Shown: in pieces, positions 1 to 9,122 of the stretch
Position numbering within the stretch: position 1 is the first letter of the stretch
Layout of the letters: every line of letters begins with the position of its first letter
Source: Saprospiraceae bacterium
Lineage (GTDB): Bacteria; Bacteroidota; Bacteroidia; Chitinophagales; Saprospiraceae
Length of the DNA: 32,320 bases
Direction: 5' to 3'
Assembly: GCA_012031785.1 (NCBI GenBank)
Contig: JAAUTG010000012.1
Coordinates: forward strand, 1 to 32,320
Program-made: the position numbers and the translations under genes
The notes under the pieces: generated by a model
What the model was told of the DNA's origin: nothing
Seen by the model: only the letters and a program-made list of their open reading frames with translations
Databases searched by the model: none

Positions 1-51
1 AAACAACTCCATTTATTAGGAGATACGTTTCATTTTCAGGAGAGGTAGATC

Positions 52-819
52 TTAATCTATTATGATCGGGTTTGCATAGTACAAGTCGCGCAAATAAGCA
101 ATAGCATCGCGGTCTGCCGGCGTAATAAATGCTTCCAATTCGTTACGGAGTATGCGTCTATCTTTAACAAAAGACTGATATTCAGCTATTTGTTTTGTAA
201 TCGTTGACGTATAATTCTGCATCGCTGATGGATTAACCATGGGGGCTTTTGAAGTGGATTTGATATTTTCTTGTTGGTTGCGTTTTTGGTACTTTTCCCA
301 TTGCTCTTGGTTTAAAATCTCTTTCAATAATTGCTGTTTTTCTGTTTTGTAATCCTGTCCCTTACGTTTTCCTCTGTTAAAAGCCAGTTCCATATCTGCT
401 AACAACTGTGCTTGTTCTCCTGTCACTTTCAAGTAATCGTACACTTTTAAATACATGTCTTTGTAGGTCTTTGCATCTATTTTGTCTTGCTCTGCATTGA
501 TGCCTTCCATAAAATTCAGGTAGTTGGCGCGTTGGGTTTCTGTCAATGTAGCTTCTATTCTGCTGGTCAATGTTTGCGACAGTTGCTGAATAGCTTTTTG
601 ATAATCATCCTTGTACATTAATTGGTCTTCTAGTTTTTTTTCTTGTACACCAATTTCTTGGTTTATTTGCACAATTGCTGCCACTTGTGCTTCACTCACT
701 TGCAGATCTTCCATCATTTCCGCGTTGTAGTAAGGAAAGAAAGAGTAGTCCGTCTGCGCGTAAGCTGCCTTACTGATACATAAAGTCAGTACAATCAATA
801 ATAAAGATGTCCTTCCCAT
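52..819 (-). CDS. Secreted helical protein with two Spy/CpxP-like (LTxxQ-type) modules, hypothetical
   Basis: ORF 52..864; the internal Met at 819 starts a good signal peptide (MGRTSLLLIVLTLCISKAAYAQ). Charged helical body with LTETQRANYLNF and LNQEQWEKYQKR motifs. Confidence 0.6.
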   Translation of the reverse strand: MGRTSLLLIVLTLCISKAAYAQTDYSFFPYYNAEMMEDLQVSEAQVAAIVQINQEIGVQEKKLEDQLMYKDDYQKAIQQLSQTLTSRIEATLTETQRANYLNFMEGINAEQDKIDAKTYKDMYLKVYDYLKVTGEQAQLLADMELAFNRGKRKGQDYKTEKQQLLKEILNQEQWEKYQKRNQQENIKSTSKAPMVNPSAMQNYTSTITKQIAEYQSFVKDRRILRNELEAFITPADRDAIAYLRDLYYANPIIID

Positions 820-1242
820 GTTATGGTAAATTTTACTGATTAAAAAATTTAAAAGATAATTCACATTAGATTTAGATGAATAAAAAGAGTATTCTGGTGT
901 GTAAAAAGGAAGGAATTTTTTGTTAAATTATGAGTTTGTAACCTATCAACTATCCGTTATAAGCTGATGCTATACATCTAGCTATCTATTTATATAAAAT
1001 TAACTAATTGATAGTAAACGTGTTGTAAAAGTAAATTATTAATTTATCTATTGCTCAATTGCTAACACGTAAAAATTAAAAAATCAAACTATTCCTTTTG
1101 TGGCACATGAGTTTTACTCGCAAACACAAAAGTGTGCGTTCGGAAGATAATTGTTTGTCTTTTCCGATTACTTGTAACGCTAATTTGTTTCGCTTCATAC
1201 ACACATTAAACCATATCCAACGACTTGTCTTTTAACTTTTGT

Positions 1243-1896
1243 TTAGACTAACCCTTGTTGTACGGCAAACTTTACTAACTCTGTACTTGTGGTAAAATTT
1301 AACTTACGCAAAATATTCTTTCGGTGTGTCTCCACGGTGTGTTTACTAATATATAAATTTTGGCTAATTGCCTGACTCGTCTGTCCTTGACTAATGAGAC
1401 TTAGAATCTCTTTTTCTCGCTTGGAAAGACTAATACACTTTTGAAAATTGTCCTTCAGTACTGGCTTTTTAGGTAATTTAGGCTCTGTCAGGTTTACATT
1501 GCGACCAATACATACTTCATCGTGGTTGAGTATAGTTTGGAGCGCCTGTCTAAACTCATCGGGAGAAGTTGTTTTCAATAAGTACCCATCCACGCCTAGT
1601 CGTAGCACTGCTTTCACTAGAGCAGTCTCGTTGTAAGCAGTATAAGCACAAATCTTCATACTAGGCGCAATGGACTTAATTCTCCTAACCAAAGGTGCAT
1701 ATTCGATGTCAGGTAAATTCAAGTCGAGTAGTAACAAGTCTGTTTTGTGGTGTGCTAGATGCGTTAGGATGTCCTGCCCTGTAAAGGCATGTTGGCAGAA
1801 TTGAAAATTAGGTAGCTTTTCCAGCATGGCTTTTACACCAATTCCAACGATAGGATGGTCGTCCACCAATGCGATGTTTGTATAATTTCTATTCAT
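1243..1896 (-). CDS. Response regulator, NarL/FixJ type with LuxR HTH
   Basis: Receiver motifs (ALVDDHPIVGIG, DLLLLDLNLPD, K in YLLKTTSPDEF) and C-terminal LuxR HTH (LSKREKEILSLISQGQTSQAISQNLYISKHTVETHRKNILRKL). Confidence 0.95.
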   Translation of the reverse strand: MNRNYTNIALVDDHPIVGIGVKAMLEKLPNFQFCQHAFTGQDILTHLAHHKTDLLLLDLNLPDIEYAPLVRRIKSIAPSMKICAYTAYNETALVKAVLRLGVDGYLLKTTSPDEFRQALQTILNHDEVCIGRNVNLTEPKLPKKPVLKDNFQKCISLSKREKEILSLISQGQTSQAISQNLYISKHTVETHRKNILRKLNFTTSTELVKFAVQQGLV

Positions 1897-2233
1897 GGGT
1901 TTGTTTTTTATGGACAGACTTGTACTGTTTGGAGTTTATAAGTTTATACCTTTGTAAGCATATCTCTTTGATAATTAAATAGCTGTCCAAAGCCTATACT
2001 TCTTTTAAAATCCAACAAGAGCTATCTGCCCTACTTAAATCAGCTCTACCTGTATTACGGTATTTTATTCAATCAGGTTTCACTAAAAGGAGAATAATTT
2101 TTTAGCGTTCAAAAAATGGTCAAATGAACGGAAAGTGATTCAGAGCAGCATTATACTACACCCAACATTATATAATTTTATTTTTAGCTTAAAAATATAT
2201 TTAAAATTTTATTTTTCGGTAATTTTTATTGAA

Positions 2234-2311
2234 AAAAAGATATTTATCAATCATGCCTGTATATTTTTAGATATTGGAGGGATAGTGATAGAAAATGATG
2301 TCTTAATTGCT
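2234..2311 (+). pseudogene. Possible remnant of a left-handed beta-helix sugar O-acetyltransferase
   Basis: Within ORF 2135..2401 the segment KKIFINHACIFLDIGGIVIENDVLIA resembles the NHxCxFLDxGGIxIGDNVLI signature of maltose/galactoside acetyltransferases; flanks do not. Confidence 0.35.
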
Positions 2312-2436
2312 TTTCAAGGTGAGGATAAGTACGAAAATGCGCCCAATCAATCTCCTACGGTTGGTTCTGAAAGTATAATTGTGACTTTTGAATTGAAGTA
2401 AAAGACAATCAAAACCATTCACAACAAACTTGAAAC

Positions 2437-2470
2437 GAAAAGAGCGAACCTAATCAGGTTCGCTCTTTTT
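2437..2470. terminator. Rho-independent-like hairpin between the small + ORF and tRNA-His (possibly bidirectional)
   Basis: aaaagagcgaacct-aatc-aggttcgctctttttt: long perfect stem followed by a T tract. Confidence 0.8.
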
Positions 2471-2512
2471 TGTTTCGCCACATGCAAAACTCTATTCTTG
2501 ATTAAAAATTTG

Positions 2513-2587
2513 GGTGAATAATCGGGCTTGAACCGACGACCTCCGGAATCACAATCCGGCGCTCTAACCAACTGAGCTATACTCACC
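2513..2587 (-). tRNA. tRNA-His (GTG anticodon)
   Basis: Reverse complement GGTGAGTATAGCTCAGTTGGTTAGAGCGCCGGATTGTGATTCCGGAGGTCGTCGGTTCAAGCCCGATTATTCACC folds as a cloverleaf; anticodon loop TTGTGAT; extra 5' G pairing with C73 as expected for His; CCA not encoded. Confidence 0.93.
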
Positions 2588-2613
2588 ATCAGTATGTTCC
2601 CTGTAACGGACTG

Positions 2614-2643
2614 CAAAGATAAAAAGTTCCTTTGTTTTGTCAA
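2614..2643 (-). promoter_or_regulatory. Bacteroidota-type promoter of tRNA-His
   Basis: On the minus strand: TTG-N19-TATCTTTG, matching the Bacteroidetes -33 TTG / -7 TAnnTTTG pattern, about 27 bp upstream of the tRNA. Confidence 0.65.
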
Positions 2644-2750
2644 TTTTTTGGTAACTTTTTTTGTAATTAAGTGACCTTGCCTGAGCAGTAGGCATTTACA
2701 GATTGCCTGATTTTGGACTTGTAATCAAGCAAAATAAGAAATATTTAATC

Positions 2751-3206
2751 CTACTGCCTTTTGAAAAAGATGTAATCCGAAACTGGTGGATCAACTCCTT
2801 TTTGACGGATTAATAGTGCGACTTGCCCACGGTGGTGGGTAGAATGGTTGATTACGTGCATCAGAATTTCGTGCAACTGGTTTTGATACAGTTGCCCTTT
2901 TGTGTTTCTATACACCACTAACTGATTGGCTGGAATCAAATCAGATTCTAACAACTGAAAAGTTTTTTGGTGTAAGTTTTTGTTCAAAGCGCGCATCTCT
3001 GCGGGCAAGTGAACATCCCAAATGCCATGCTCGTAAGTTTCTTTTAAAATTCTGCTCAACCAAATATGATGTGTGTTCAATAAATGACTCATCAATTCAT
3101 CTGCTCGGTCTGGAGCTTCCTCGTCGCTTTGTAATGAACGGATGAAAAGCTCGTTCATTTGTTGATTGTACTCAAATAAATCTTGAAATAATTCGCTTAG
3201 TATCAT
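2751..3206 (-). CDS. DinB family protein
   Basis: 150-aa four-helix protein with characteristic His positions (LLNTHHIWLSRI, HVINHSTHHRGQVALLIRQKG). Confidence 0.85.
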   Translation of the reverse strand: MILSELFQDLFEYNQQMNELFIRSLQSDEEAPDRADELMSHLLNTHHIWLSRILKETYEHGIWDVHLPAEMRALNKNLHQKTFQLLESDLIPANQLVVYRNTKGQLYQNQLHEILMHVINHSTHHRGQVALLIRQKGVDPPVSDYIFFKRQ

Positions 3207-3216
3207 AATTTATGAA

Positions 3217-4977
3217 TCATTTTGGTTCTTTAACCACTATTTTCGCTACACCCAAGTTCTGACGCTTGGTATGCAAAGATACAAAATACACGCCTTTCGG
3301 TAAATTTTCCAATTCTAAATGATATTCTTTATTCCAACTTGATGGTATATTTTTTTGCTGCACCACTTGACCTAAAATATTCGTACAAGTCAATACAATA
3401 TAGTCTGCTTGTTCAACATCTTGAAAGTCATGGAGTTGAACGTAAATACTACCCAAAGTAGGGTTAGGAAAAACTCGAAATGCCACCTTTTGTTCGGGGT
3501 GTAAAACTTGATTAATCAAAGGGCTTGCAGTATTGCCATCTCTGGTGTTATTGCCTTTGTAAGTATGCCACCAAACCCTATCTGGATTAAACGCTGCGGA
3601 AAGCGGATACACATTAACATACGCAGAATCTGGGGCTGCACCGAAATTTTGCGTATAACTCAACACTACCAAATCCATCAACTGGTCGCCATTTACATCT
3701 CCTATGCAAACCCCATTCATATAAGTCCAGCCGTTTGGTCGCAAAGGGAAATTGGGTACTTCGCCTGTTCCATCCAATTCGTAAGCATGAATAAACCCTT
3801 TGCCCGTAGCTACTTCAAAAATATTACTTCCAAAAATAAGCTCTGGTGCTTTATCATCATCCACATCCGCCACTGCAATAATACCTTCTAAGCCACCTGT
3901 TTTTACAATAGGAAAACCATCCAGTAAACTGCCATCTGCTCGCCAAGCGTACAGCATTTCATCTGCTTCTCCTCCGTTTGGACGGCTCATCAAGATGAGT
4001 GGTTCGTCTTCATAGTCAATAATCGTAGGCGTGGAGTAAGTCCAACTATTTTCTACTACTGGTTTTTTCCATTCCTCCAAATACTCACCTCTGCCATTTC
4101 TCGCAAAATATTCAGGGAAATCGCCATGCCCAGCCGCTACTATCTCCAAACCTATATTCCTGTCCAAGTCTCTTAAAATAGGCGATTGATAGCTATACCT
4201 CAAACCTTCTACTTGTTTAGGAAATCCCGTTTGAAGCGTCCCATCCAGGTTTAACACATACTGCGATTGGGTGGAAAAAACTATAATTTCTAATGCTCCA
4301 TCTCCATCCACATCTCCCACTGAGGGCGTTACAGCAGGAGTTCTATCTAAGGATATTGGGAAATTAGGATGAAAAGAAGTTCCATCCATGCGCAAAGCGT
4401 GAATTTTTCCTGCTGGCGACACTCGCTCACACACTATAATTTCCATCTTTCCATCACCATCCAAATCAGCCAGCGTAGGAGCAGAAAGCATCCAATGGTT
4501 GTCAAAATTCAACGGGAAGTTGGGTAAATCTATACCTTTATCATCGGTTAAGTACAACCTTCCTGGTAAAGTTCCGCCAGTGTTCCACGCAATTTCTAAG
4601 CGACCATCGCCGTCCATATCCGCTACGCTTGGTGGATAAATAGCAACGCCTATGATTGGTTTTTCCCAAACCAAACCTTGTGCTGAAAATACGTACATCG
4701 TTTGATTTACACCAACAATAATTTCGTCTGTGCCATCGCCATCCAAATCTGCTAAAGTAAGGTTACGAAAGTTTTTAAACGTACTGTTGGCAAGAATGTG
4801 CTTTGGAAAGCCAGTTAATTGTGGTAAGTCTGCTCCATTTTTTTCTATTTGACCATCCACTAAGATGGGTTGGGTGATAATTGTACCATCCTGTTGCACA
4901 AAGGCTTGTAGATACTGTCCTTGTGATTTAAAATAAAAAGTGGCAATTAGTGTTAAAATTAATACAATATTTTTCAT
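3217..4977 (-). CDS. FG-GAP/VCBS repeat protein with type IX secretion C-terminal sorting domain
   Basis: Signal peptide, repeated DxDGDGxxEI motifs (DLDGDGTDEIIVG, DMDGDGRLEI, DLDGDGKMEIIV, DVDGDGALEIIVF, DVNGDQLMDLVV) and C-terminal FRVFPNPTLGSIYV...LPKGVYFVSL. Confidence 0.9.
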   Translation of the reverse strand: MKNIVLILTLIATFYFKSQGQYLQAFVQQDGTIITQPILVDGQIEKNGADLPQLTGFPKHILANSTFKNFRNLTLADLDGDGTDEIIVGVNQTMYVFSAQGLVWEKPIIGVAIYPPSVADMDGDGRLEIAWNTGGTLPGRLYLTDDKGIDLPNFPLNFDNHWMLSAPTLADLDGDGKMEIIVCERVSPAGKIHALRMDGTSFHPNFPISLDRTPAVTPSVGDVDGDGALEIIVFSTQSQYVLNLDGTLQTGFPKQVEGLRYSYQSPILRDLDRNIGLEIVAAGHGDFPEYFARNGRGEYLEEWKKPVVENSWTYSTPTIIDYEDEPLILMSRPNGGEADEMLYAWRADGSLLDGFPIVKTGGLEGIIAVADVDDDKAPELIFGSNIFEVATGKGFIHAYELDGTGEVPNFPLRPNGWTYMNGVCIGDVNGDQLMDLVVLSYTQNFGAAPDSAYVNVYPLSAAFNPDRVWWHTYKGNNTRDGNTASPLINQVLHPEQKVAFRVFPNPTLGSIYVQLHDFQDVEQADYIVLTCTNILGQVVQQKNIPSSWNKEYHLELENLPKGVYFVSLHTKRQNLGVAKIVVKEPK

Positions 4978-5471
4978 GGTAATTCCATTTTTACGCTATC
5001 TCCAATCTTGATGCTGCCACCATGAAGCACTTTTGCCGTCATGCCACCATGTCCACGCATAGCGCTGTATCCGCCTGCGCCTAAATTTTCTTCCATGCGC
5101 GAACAAGGATGGCATTGCCCTGTGATGGATAGTAATACCTCATCTCCAATCCTAACTACTTGGTCTTTGAGTGCCAAAAGGTTAATTCCAGCAACGACGA
5201 TGTTGCGTCGAAGCAGTTTAGGGTCTAAGTTTTCAATACCCATAATGTTTTCAACCACTTGTAAGTGTTCGGCTTGAATAAGTGTCACCATGCGGTTGCC
5301 ATCTGTTTTGCTGTAATGGTCGTTTTCAAGTCCTTTTTCTATCGTGACTTCGACTGCTGACACCTCGACTAATGGACCACGCTTAATAGGTCGTACACCT
5401 ATCCACTGAACTGTACCAATTTGTGGGATATGCTGCATTAATTCTTTTAACGTGCTTGGTGCGAAGGACAT
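4974..5471 (-). CDS. MOSC domain-containing protein
   Basis: Motifs GLENDHYSKTDGNRMVTLIQAEHL, LRRNIVVAGINLLALK, GQCHPCSRMEENLG. Confidence 0.88.
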   Translation of the reverse strand: MSFAPSTLKELMQHIPQIGTVQWIGVRPIKRGPLVEVSAVEVTIEKGLENDHYSKTDGNRMVTLIQAEHLQVVENIMGIENLDPKLLRRNIVVAGINLLALKDQVVRIGDEVLLSITGQCHPCSRMEENLGAGGYSAMRGHGGMTAKVLHGGSIKIGDSVKMELP

Positions 5472-5671
5472 ATAGCAAAAGTTAGATGAAAAAATAAATG
5501 AGTTATGAGTTATTTGTGTAGTAATGAATAAGTTGCGAAAGTGAACTGATGTTCTTTATTACAAAAGTAAAGATTATTTTTCAATTATTAACTACACTAG
5601 TAATTTACTGATGTGATGTGATTGATTTTTTGGTTTTTAGCTGTCCCAAGCAAGTAAAGACCAATAGATTA

Positions 5672-6645
5672 CTATTTCTTCCGTTCTGTTACAAAATTTA
5701 CTAATTGCTCCATCGCTTCTCTGGCAGGGGAAAACGGGAACTGATGCAGCATCGCAAAAGCATCTTTTTTGTATTGATACATAGCTTGTTGTGTGTATTC
5801 GATTCCGCCACTTTGAAGCACGAAATCAATTACTTCTCTTACTTTGTCAGGCTTCGTATTGTGTCGTTTTATCAGATAGATAATGTGTCGTTTTTGGCTG
5901 GCGGAGGCTTTTTCTAATGCATAAATGAGTGGTAGCGTCATCTTTTTTTCCTTAATATCTATGCCCAATGGTTTTCCTACATCGTCTGTACCGTAATCAA
6001 ATAAGTCGTCCTTGATTTGAAAGGCAATACCAATTTTTTCTCCAAATTGGTGCATTGCGCGTATAATTTCCTCGTCATTCGTCACCGAAGCTGCGCCAGC
6101 CGCACAAGCAGACGCAATCAATGAGGCAGTTTTACTTTTTATCACATCATAGTATATCTTTTCTTTAATATCTAAGCGTCTAGCCTTTTCCATTTGTAGT
6201 AATTCGCCTTCACTCATAGCTTGCACAGCTTCTGACATAATTTCCAATAAGCGAAATTGTTTCTGCTTCAGCGCAATGAGCAAACCTTGGGAAAGTAGGT
6301 AATCACCTACTAATACTGCGATTTTATTTTCCAAAGTGCGTTGATAGAAAAGAAACCGCGTCGCTCGTAAGAATCATCTACCACATCGTCATGCACCAAA
6401 CTAGCAGTGTGGAGCAGTTCAATCATAGCTGCGCCCACGTAAGTCGCTTCATTGATATGACCACAAATTTTAGCTGCCAAGAAAACGAACATGGGACGGA
6501 CTTGTTTTCCTTTCCTTTTTACGATATAGTAGGTGATACGATCAAGCAAAGGAACTTTACTTTTCATAGCACTTCTAAAGTAGTGCTCAAATTCGTCAAG
6601 TTCCTTTTCTATGGGAGACTTAATGTTGTTTAACGTTTTTGTCAT
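5672..6645 (-). CDS. Polyprenyl (octaprenyl/heptaprenyl) diphosphate synthase, frameshifted
   Basis: Two overlapping-frame ORFs: 6310..6645 carries GKQVRPMFVFLAAKI and LVHDDVVDDSYERRG; 5672..6334 carries FQIKDDLFDYGTDDVGKPLGIDIKEKKMTLPLIYAL. One missing base near 6327-6330 restores INALWKNKIAVLVGDYLL. Confidence 0.92.
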
Positions 6646-6952
6646 AGAAACTAACTTTGTTTTGCTGGCTTGAAACAGGTTTGTGAAAAAAGACTAATTA
6701 ATTGACAGATTAGCTACCACAAATCAACAAAACTTTACTTTATTCAGACAAATTATTTGACTTAAAGTTTCATTACTTACAGAATCTTCTGAAAGTAAGT
6801 GGATTTTGATCAATAATTGATATATGAAAATAATAGAACAAAGTTCTAATAAATTTGATAGAAATAAATCCTTATTTTGCAAATTAGTCGCCTAAATGTA
6901 GGTAGATACGAAATTAAGAAACCATTTGCTGGATGCAAGTTAGCTATTAGTT

Positions 6953-7123
6953 CATGTTGCGCGGCTGGTTATTTGGTTACTTGTTTGTGAAGTTATTTGG
7001 TGGGATTCTATTTTTTAATCTTCCAAACGATTCAATACCAAGCAACTAAAGATTAACTGCTTAACCTTAGCTTCTAATCCTATTGACAAATGACCAAAGG
7101 ATAAATAACCAGTTGCGTAACCT
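6953..7123. repeat. Intergenic inverted-repeat element, copy E (GCAACTGGTTATTT subfamily)
   Basis: Left end GTTGCGCGGCTGGTTATTTGGTTACTTGTTTG; right end (reverse complement) GTTACGCAACTGGTTATTTATCCTTTGG. Confidence 0.6.
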
Positions 7124-7274
7124 CAGTTGTTAAGTCTTTGATGGTTTGCTTAAAGAAAACAAGCAACTATCTATTAAAAAGACGTATAAAGTGTAGGCGT
7201 GTTGAAATAGGTTTTTGTTGAGTATCATGGTACTAGTTGATACCATTTTTTTAAAAAATTGATGCAATATAATC

Positions 7275-8269
7275 GTGTTATCATTATTCAGAACGAATCA
7301 AATTTTGGGAAGTTTATCTTTCTTGTTTTATCTTTTTATAATAAGAGGAAGTGTTTTTATATTTCCCACTCAACTGACTTGGGAGCCTACTCAAATGGGA
7401 ATTTTGGGCTTAGAAACGTGGAAATTACTTCAACCACAACCGCTTTGGATTAAAGATTTGATGGCTTGTGTATTCATTTTTGCGCAAGCGGTCGGTATCA
7501 GTTATGTGTTGAGGAAACACCGAATTTTAAATGAGGATATTTTGCTGCCAGGCGCGTTATATTTGCTAGTTGCTTCTGCAATACCTGTATTCCTTCATCT
7601 TTCACCTTTACTAATCGCTACTACTTTTATTTTAGTTGCCATAGATCAATTTATGGCAACTTATCGCATACCAGCTTGTGAAGCCTATCTTTTTAACACT
7701 GGATTCTGGATCGGATTGGCAAGTTTGTTTTATTTTTCCAGTATCGCACTAGTGCTATTAGCTATTTTTGGACTAGGTTCTTTGAGGGCGTGGAAATTCA
7801 AAGAAGTAATCATTCTCTTGAGTGGCGTATTTGTAATTTATTTACTTGTTGGTGTCTATTGGTTTTGGATAGATGGCTTTGATTACTTTTGGACGAATCA
7901 TTTCTTGAATAATATCAGTTTGTTCAGTTTCAAGGGTATTCAAGATATGAACACATTTATTTCATTGGGCATAATGTCTTTTTTACTATTAGCTGTATTG
8001 TTTGGCTACTTTGGTTTAATGCAAACCAAGACTATTCAATTTCAAAAAAAGATAGGGGTGCTGTATTTTGTATTATTTGTGAGCCTATTTTCTATTGGTT
8101 TTCAAGCCAATGTTGATTTAGGGCATTTGTATATTTTAACTTTTACCCATCGGAATTTTTGTTAGGTTTACTTTTGAAAGAGATGCGTTCCTCCAATGCA
8201 GAGGTTTTTCATCTATTTTTATTGTTGATGATATTGATTTGGCAGGCGCGTCCTTTCTGGATGAATTGA
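7275..8269 (+). CDS. DUF6427-like polytopic membrane protein, frameshifted near C-terminus
   Basis: Multi-TM protein with GTG start (LSLFRTNQILGSLSFLFYLFIIRG). After one missing T at 8141-8144 the frame continues YPSEFLLGLLLKEMRSSNAEVFHLFLLLMILIWQARPFWMN* to 8269. Confidence 0.6.
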
Positions 8270-8347
8270 GTTTTTCGTTCTTTTGTATTGGCGTTTGCAG
8301 AATAGGAAAACTCCAATGTGTTTCGTTCAAATAAAATTACGGTTTAC

Positions 8348-9061
8348 ATGAAATTTGGTGTAATTGTTTTTCCTGGTTCTAATTGTGATGATGATGTAGT
8401 GCATGTACTTGGCGATGTGTTGAATCAAGAAGTTGTAAAACTTTGGCATAAAGACACGGAGTTAAGCGGATTTTCTAAAGGAGATTGTATTGTAGTGCCA
8501 GGTGGGTTTTCTTACGGCGACTATTTGCGGGCTGGTGCGATTGCTCGCCTATCTCCGATTATGCCGGCTGTGGTTGATTTTGCTAATCAGGGTGGCTATG
8601 TATGGGGTATTTGTAACGGATTCCAAATCCTTTGTGAAGCTGGACTTTTGCCTGGTGTACTACTAAGAAACGCCAACCAAAAATTCATTTGTAAAAATAC
8701 TTATTTAAAAGCACAGACTAATAATTCTGCTATCACAGCTACTATAGTGAAGCAAAAGCCACTAAAAATACCAATTGCCCACGCTGAAGGTCGTTACCAT
8801 GCGCCCGAAGAAACACTAGCAGAACTAGTCACAAACGATCAAATTTTGTTTAAATACTGTGATGCTAATGGAAGAGAAGATGAGGCAGCTAATCCTAACG
8901 GTTCTACACTAAATATTGCTGGTATTTGCAATAAAACGAGGAATGTTTTTGGTATGATGCCTCATCCAGAGCGTGCCTCTGAAGAAGTGTTGAGTAACAC
9001 GGATGGCAAATTCTTGTTTGAATCACTGCTTACTACCGTAAGAATGGAAAACAATGCTTGA
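8348..9061 (+). CDS. purQ: Phosphoribosylformylglycinamidine synthase subunit PurQ
   Basis: MKFGVIVFPGSNCDDDVVHVL, VVPGGFSYGDYLRAGAIARLSPIM, VWGICNGFQILCEAGLLPGVLLRN, FGMMPHPER: glutamine amidotransferase class I of PurQ. Start at internal ATG 8348. Confidence 0.97.
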   Translation: MKFGVIVFPGSNCDDDVVHVLGDVLNQEVVKLWHKDTELSGFSKGDCIVVPGGFSYGDYLRAGAIARLSPIMPAVVDFANQGGYVWGICNGFQILCEAGLLPGVLLRNANQKFICKNTYLKAQTNNSAITATIVKQKPLKIPIAHAEGRYHAPEETLAELVTNDQILFKYCDANGREDEAANPNGSTLNIAGICNKTRNVFGMMPHPERASEEVLSNTDGKFLFESLLTTVRMENNA

Positions 9062-9078
9062 AAGCAGGAGATAAATTC

Positions 9079-9113
9079 AGGGCGACTGTTATTTCTAGTG
9101 TAACAGTCGCCCT
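9079..9113. terminator. Bidirectional hairpin terminator between convergent purQ and the TolB/barrel gene
   Basis: agggcgactgtta - 9 nt loop - taacagtcgccct, 13 bp perfect stem between two converging stop codons. Confidence 0.75.
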
Positions 9114-9122
9114 CTGTATGGC

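Noticed and set aside
1448-1636. Antisense ORFs inside well-supported genes (for example 1448..1636, 3508..3891, 3800..4015, 5041..5277, 10456..10794, 13198..13458, 17640..18071, 17869..18189, 25569..25811)
   Set aside because: Each is opposite a recognised family gene, with composition reflecting the complementary codons.
2419-2643. ORF 2419..2643 (-) 74 aa
   Set aside because: It spans the terminator and tRNA-His; the peptide is the translated tRNA region.
6310-6334. Programmed ribosomal frameshift in the polyprenyl synthase
   Set aside because: No slippery heptamer with a downstream pseudoknot was recognised, and similar homopolymer breaks occur in five unrelated genes. Sequencing error is simpler.
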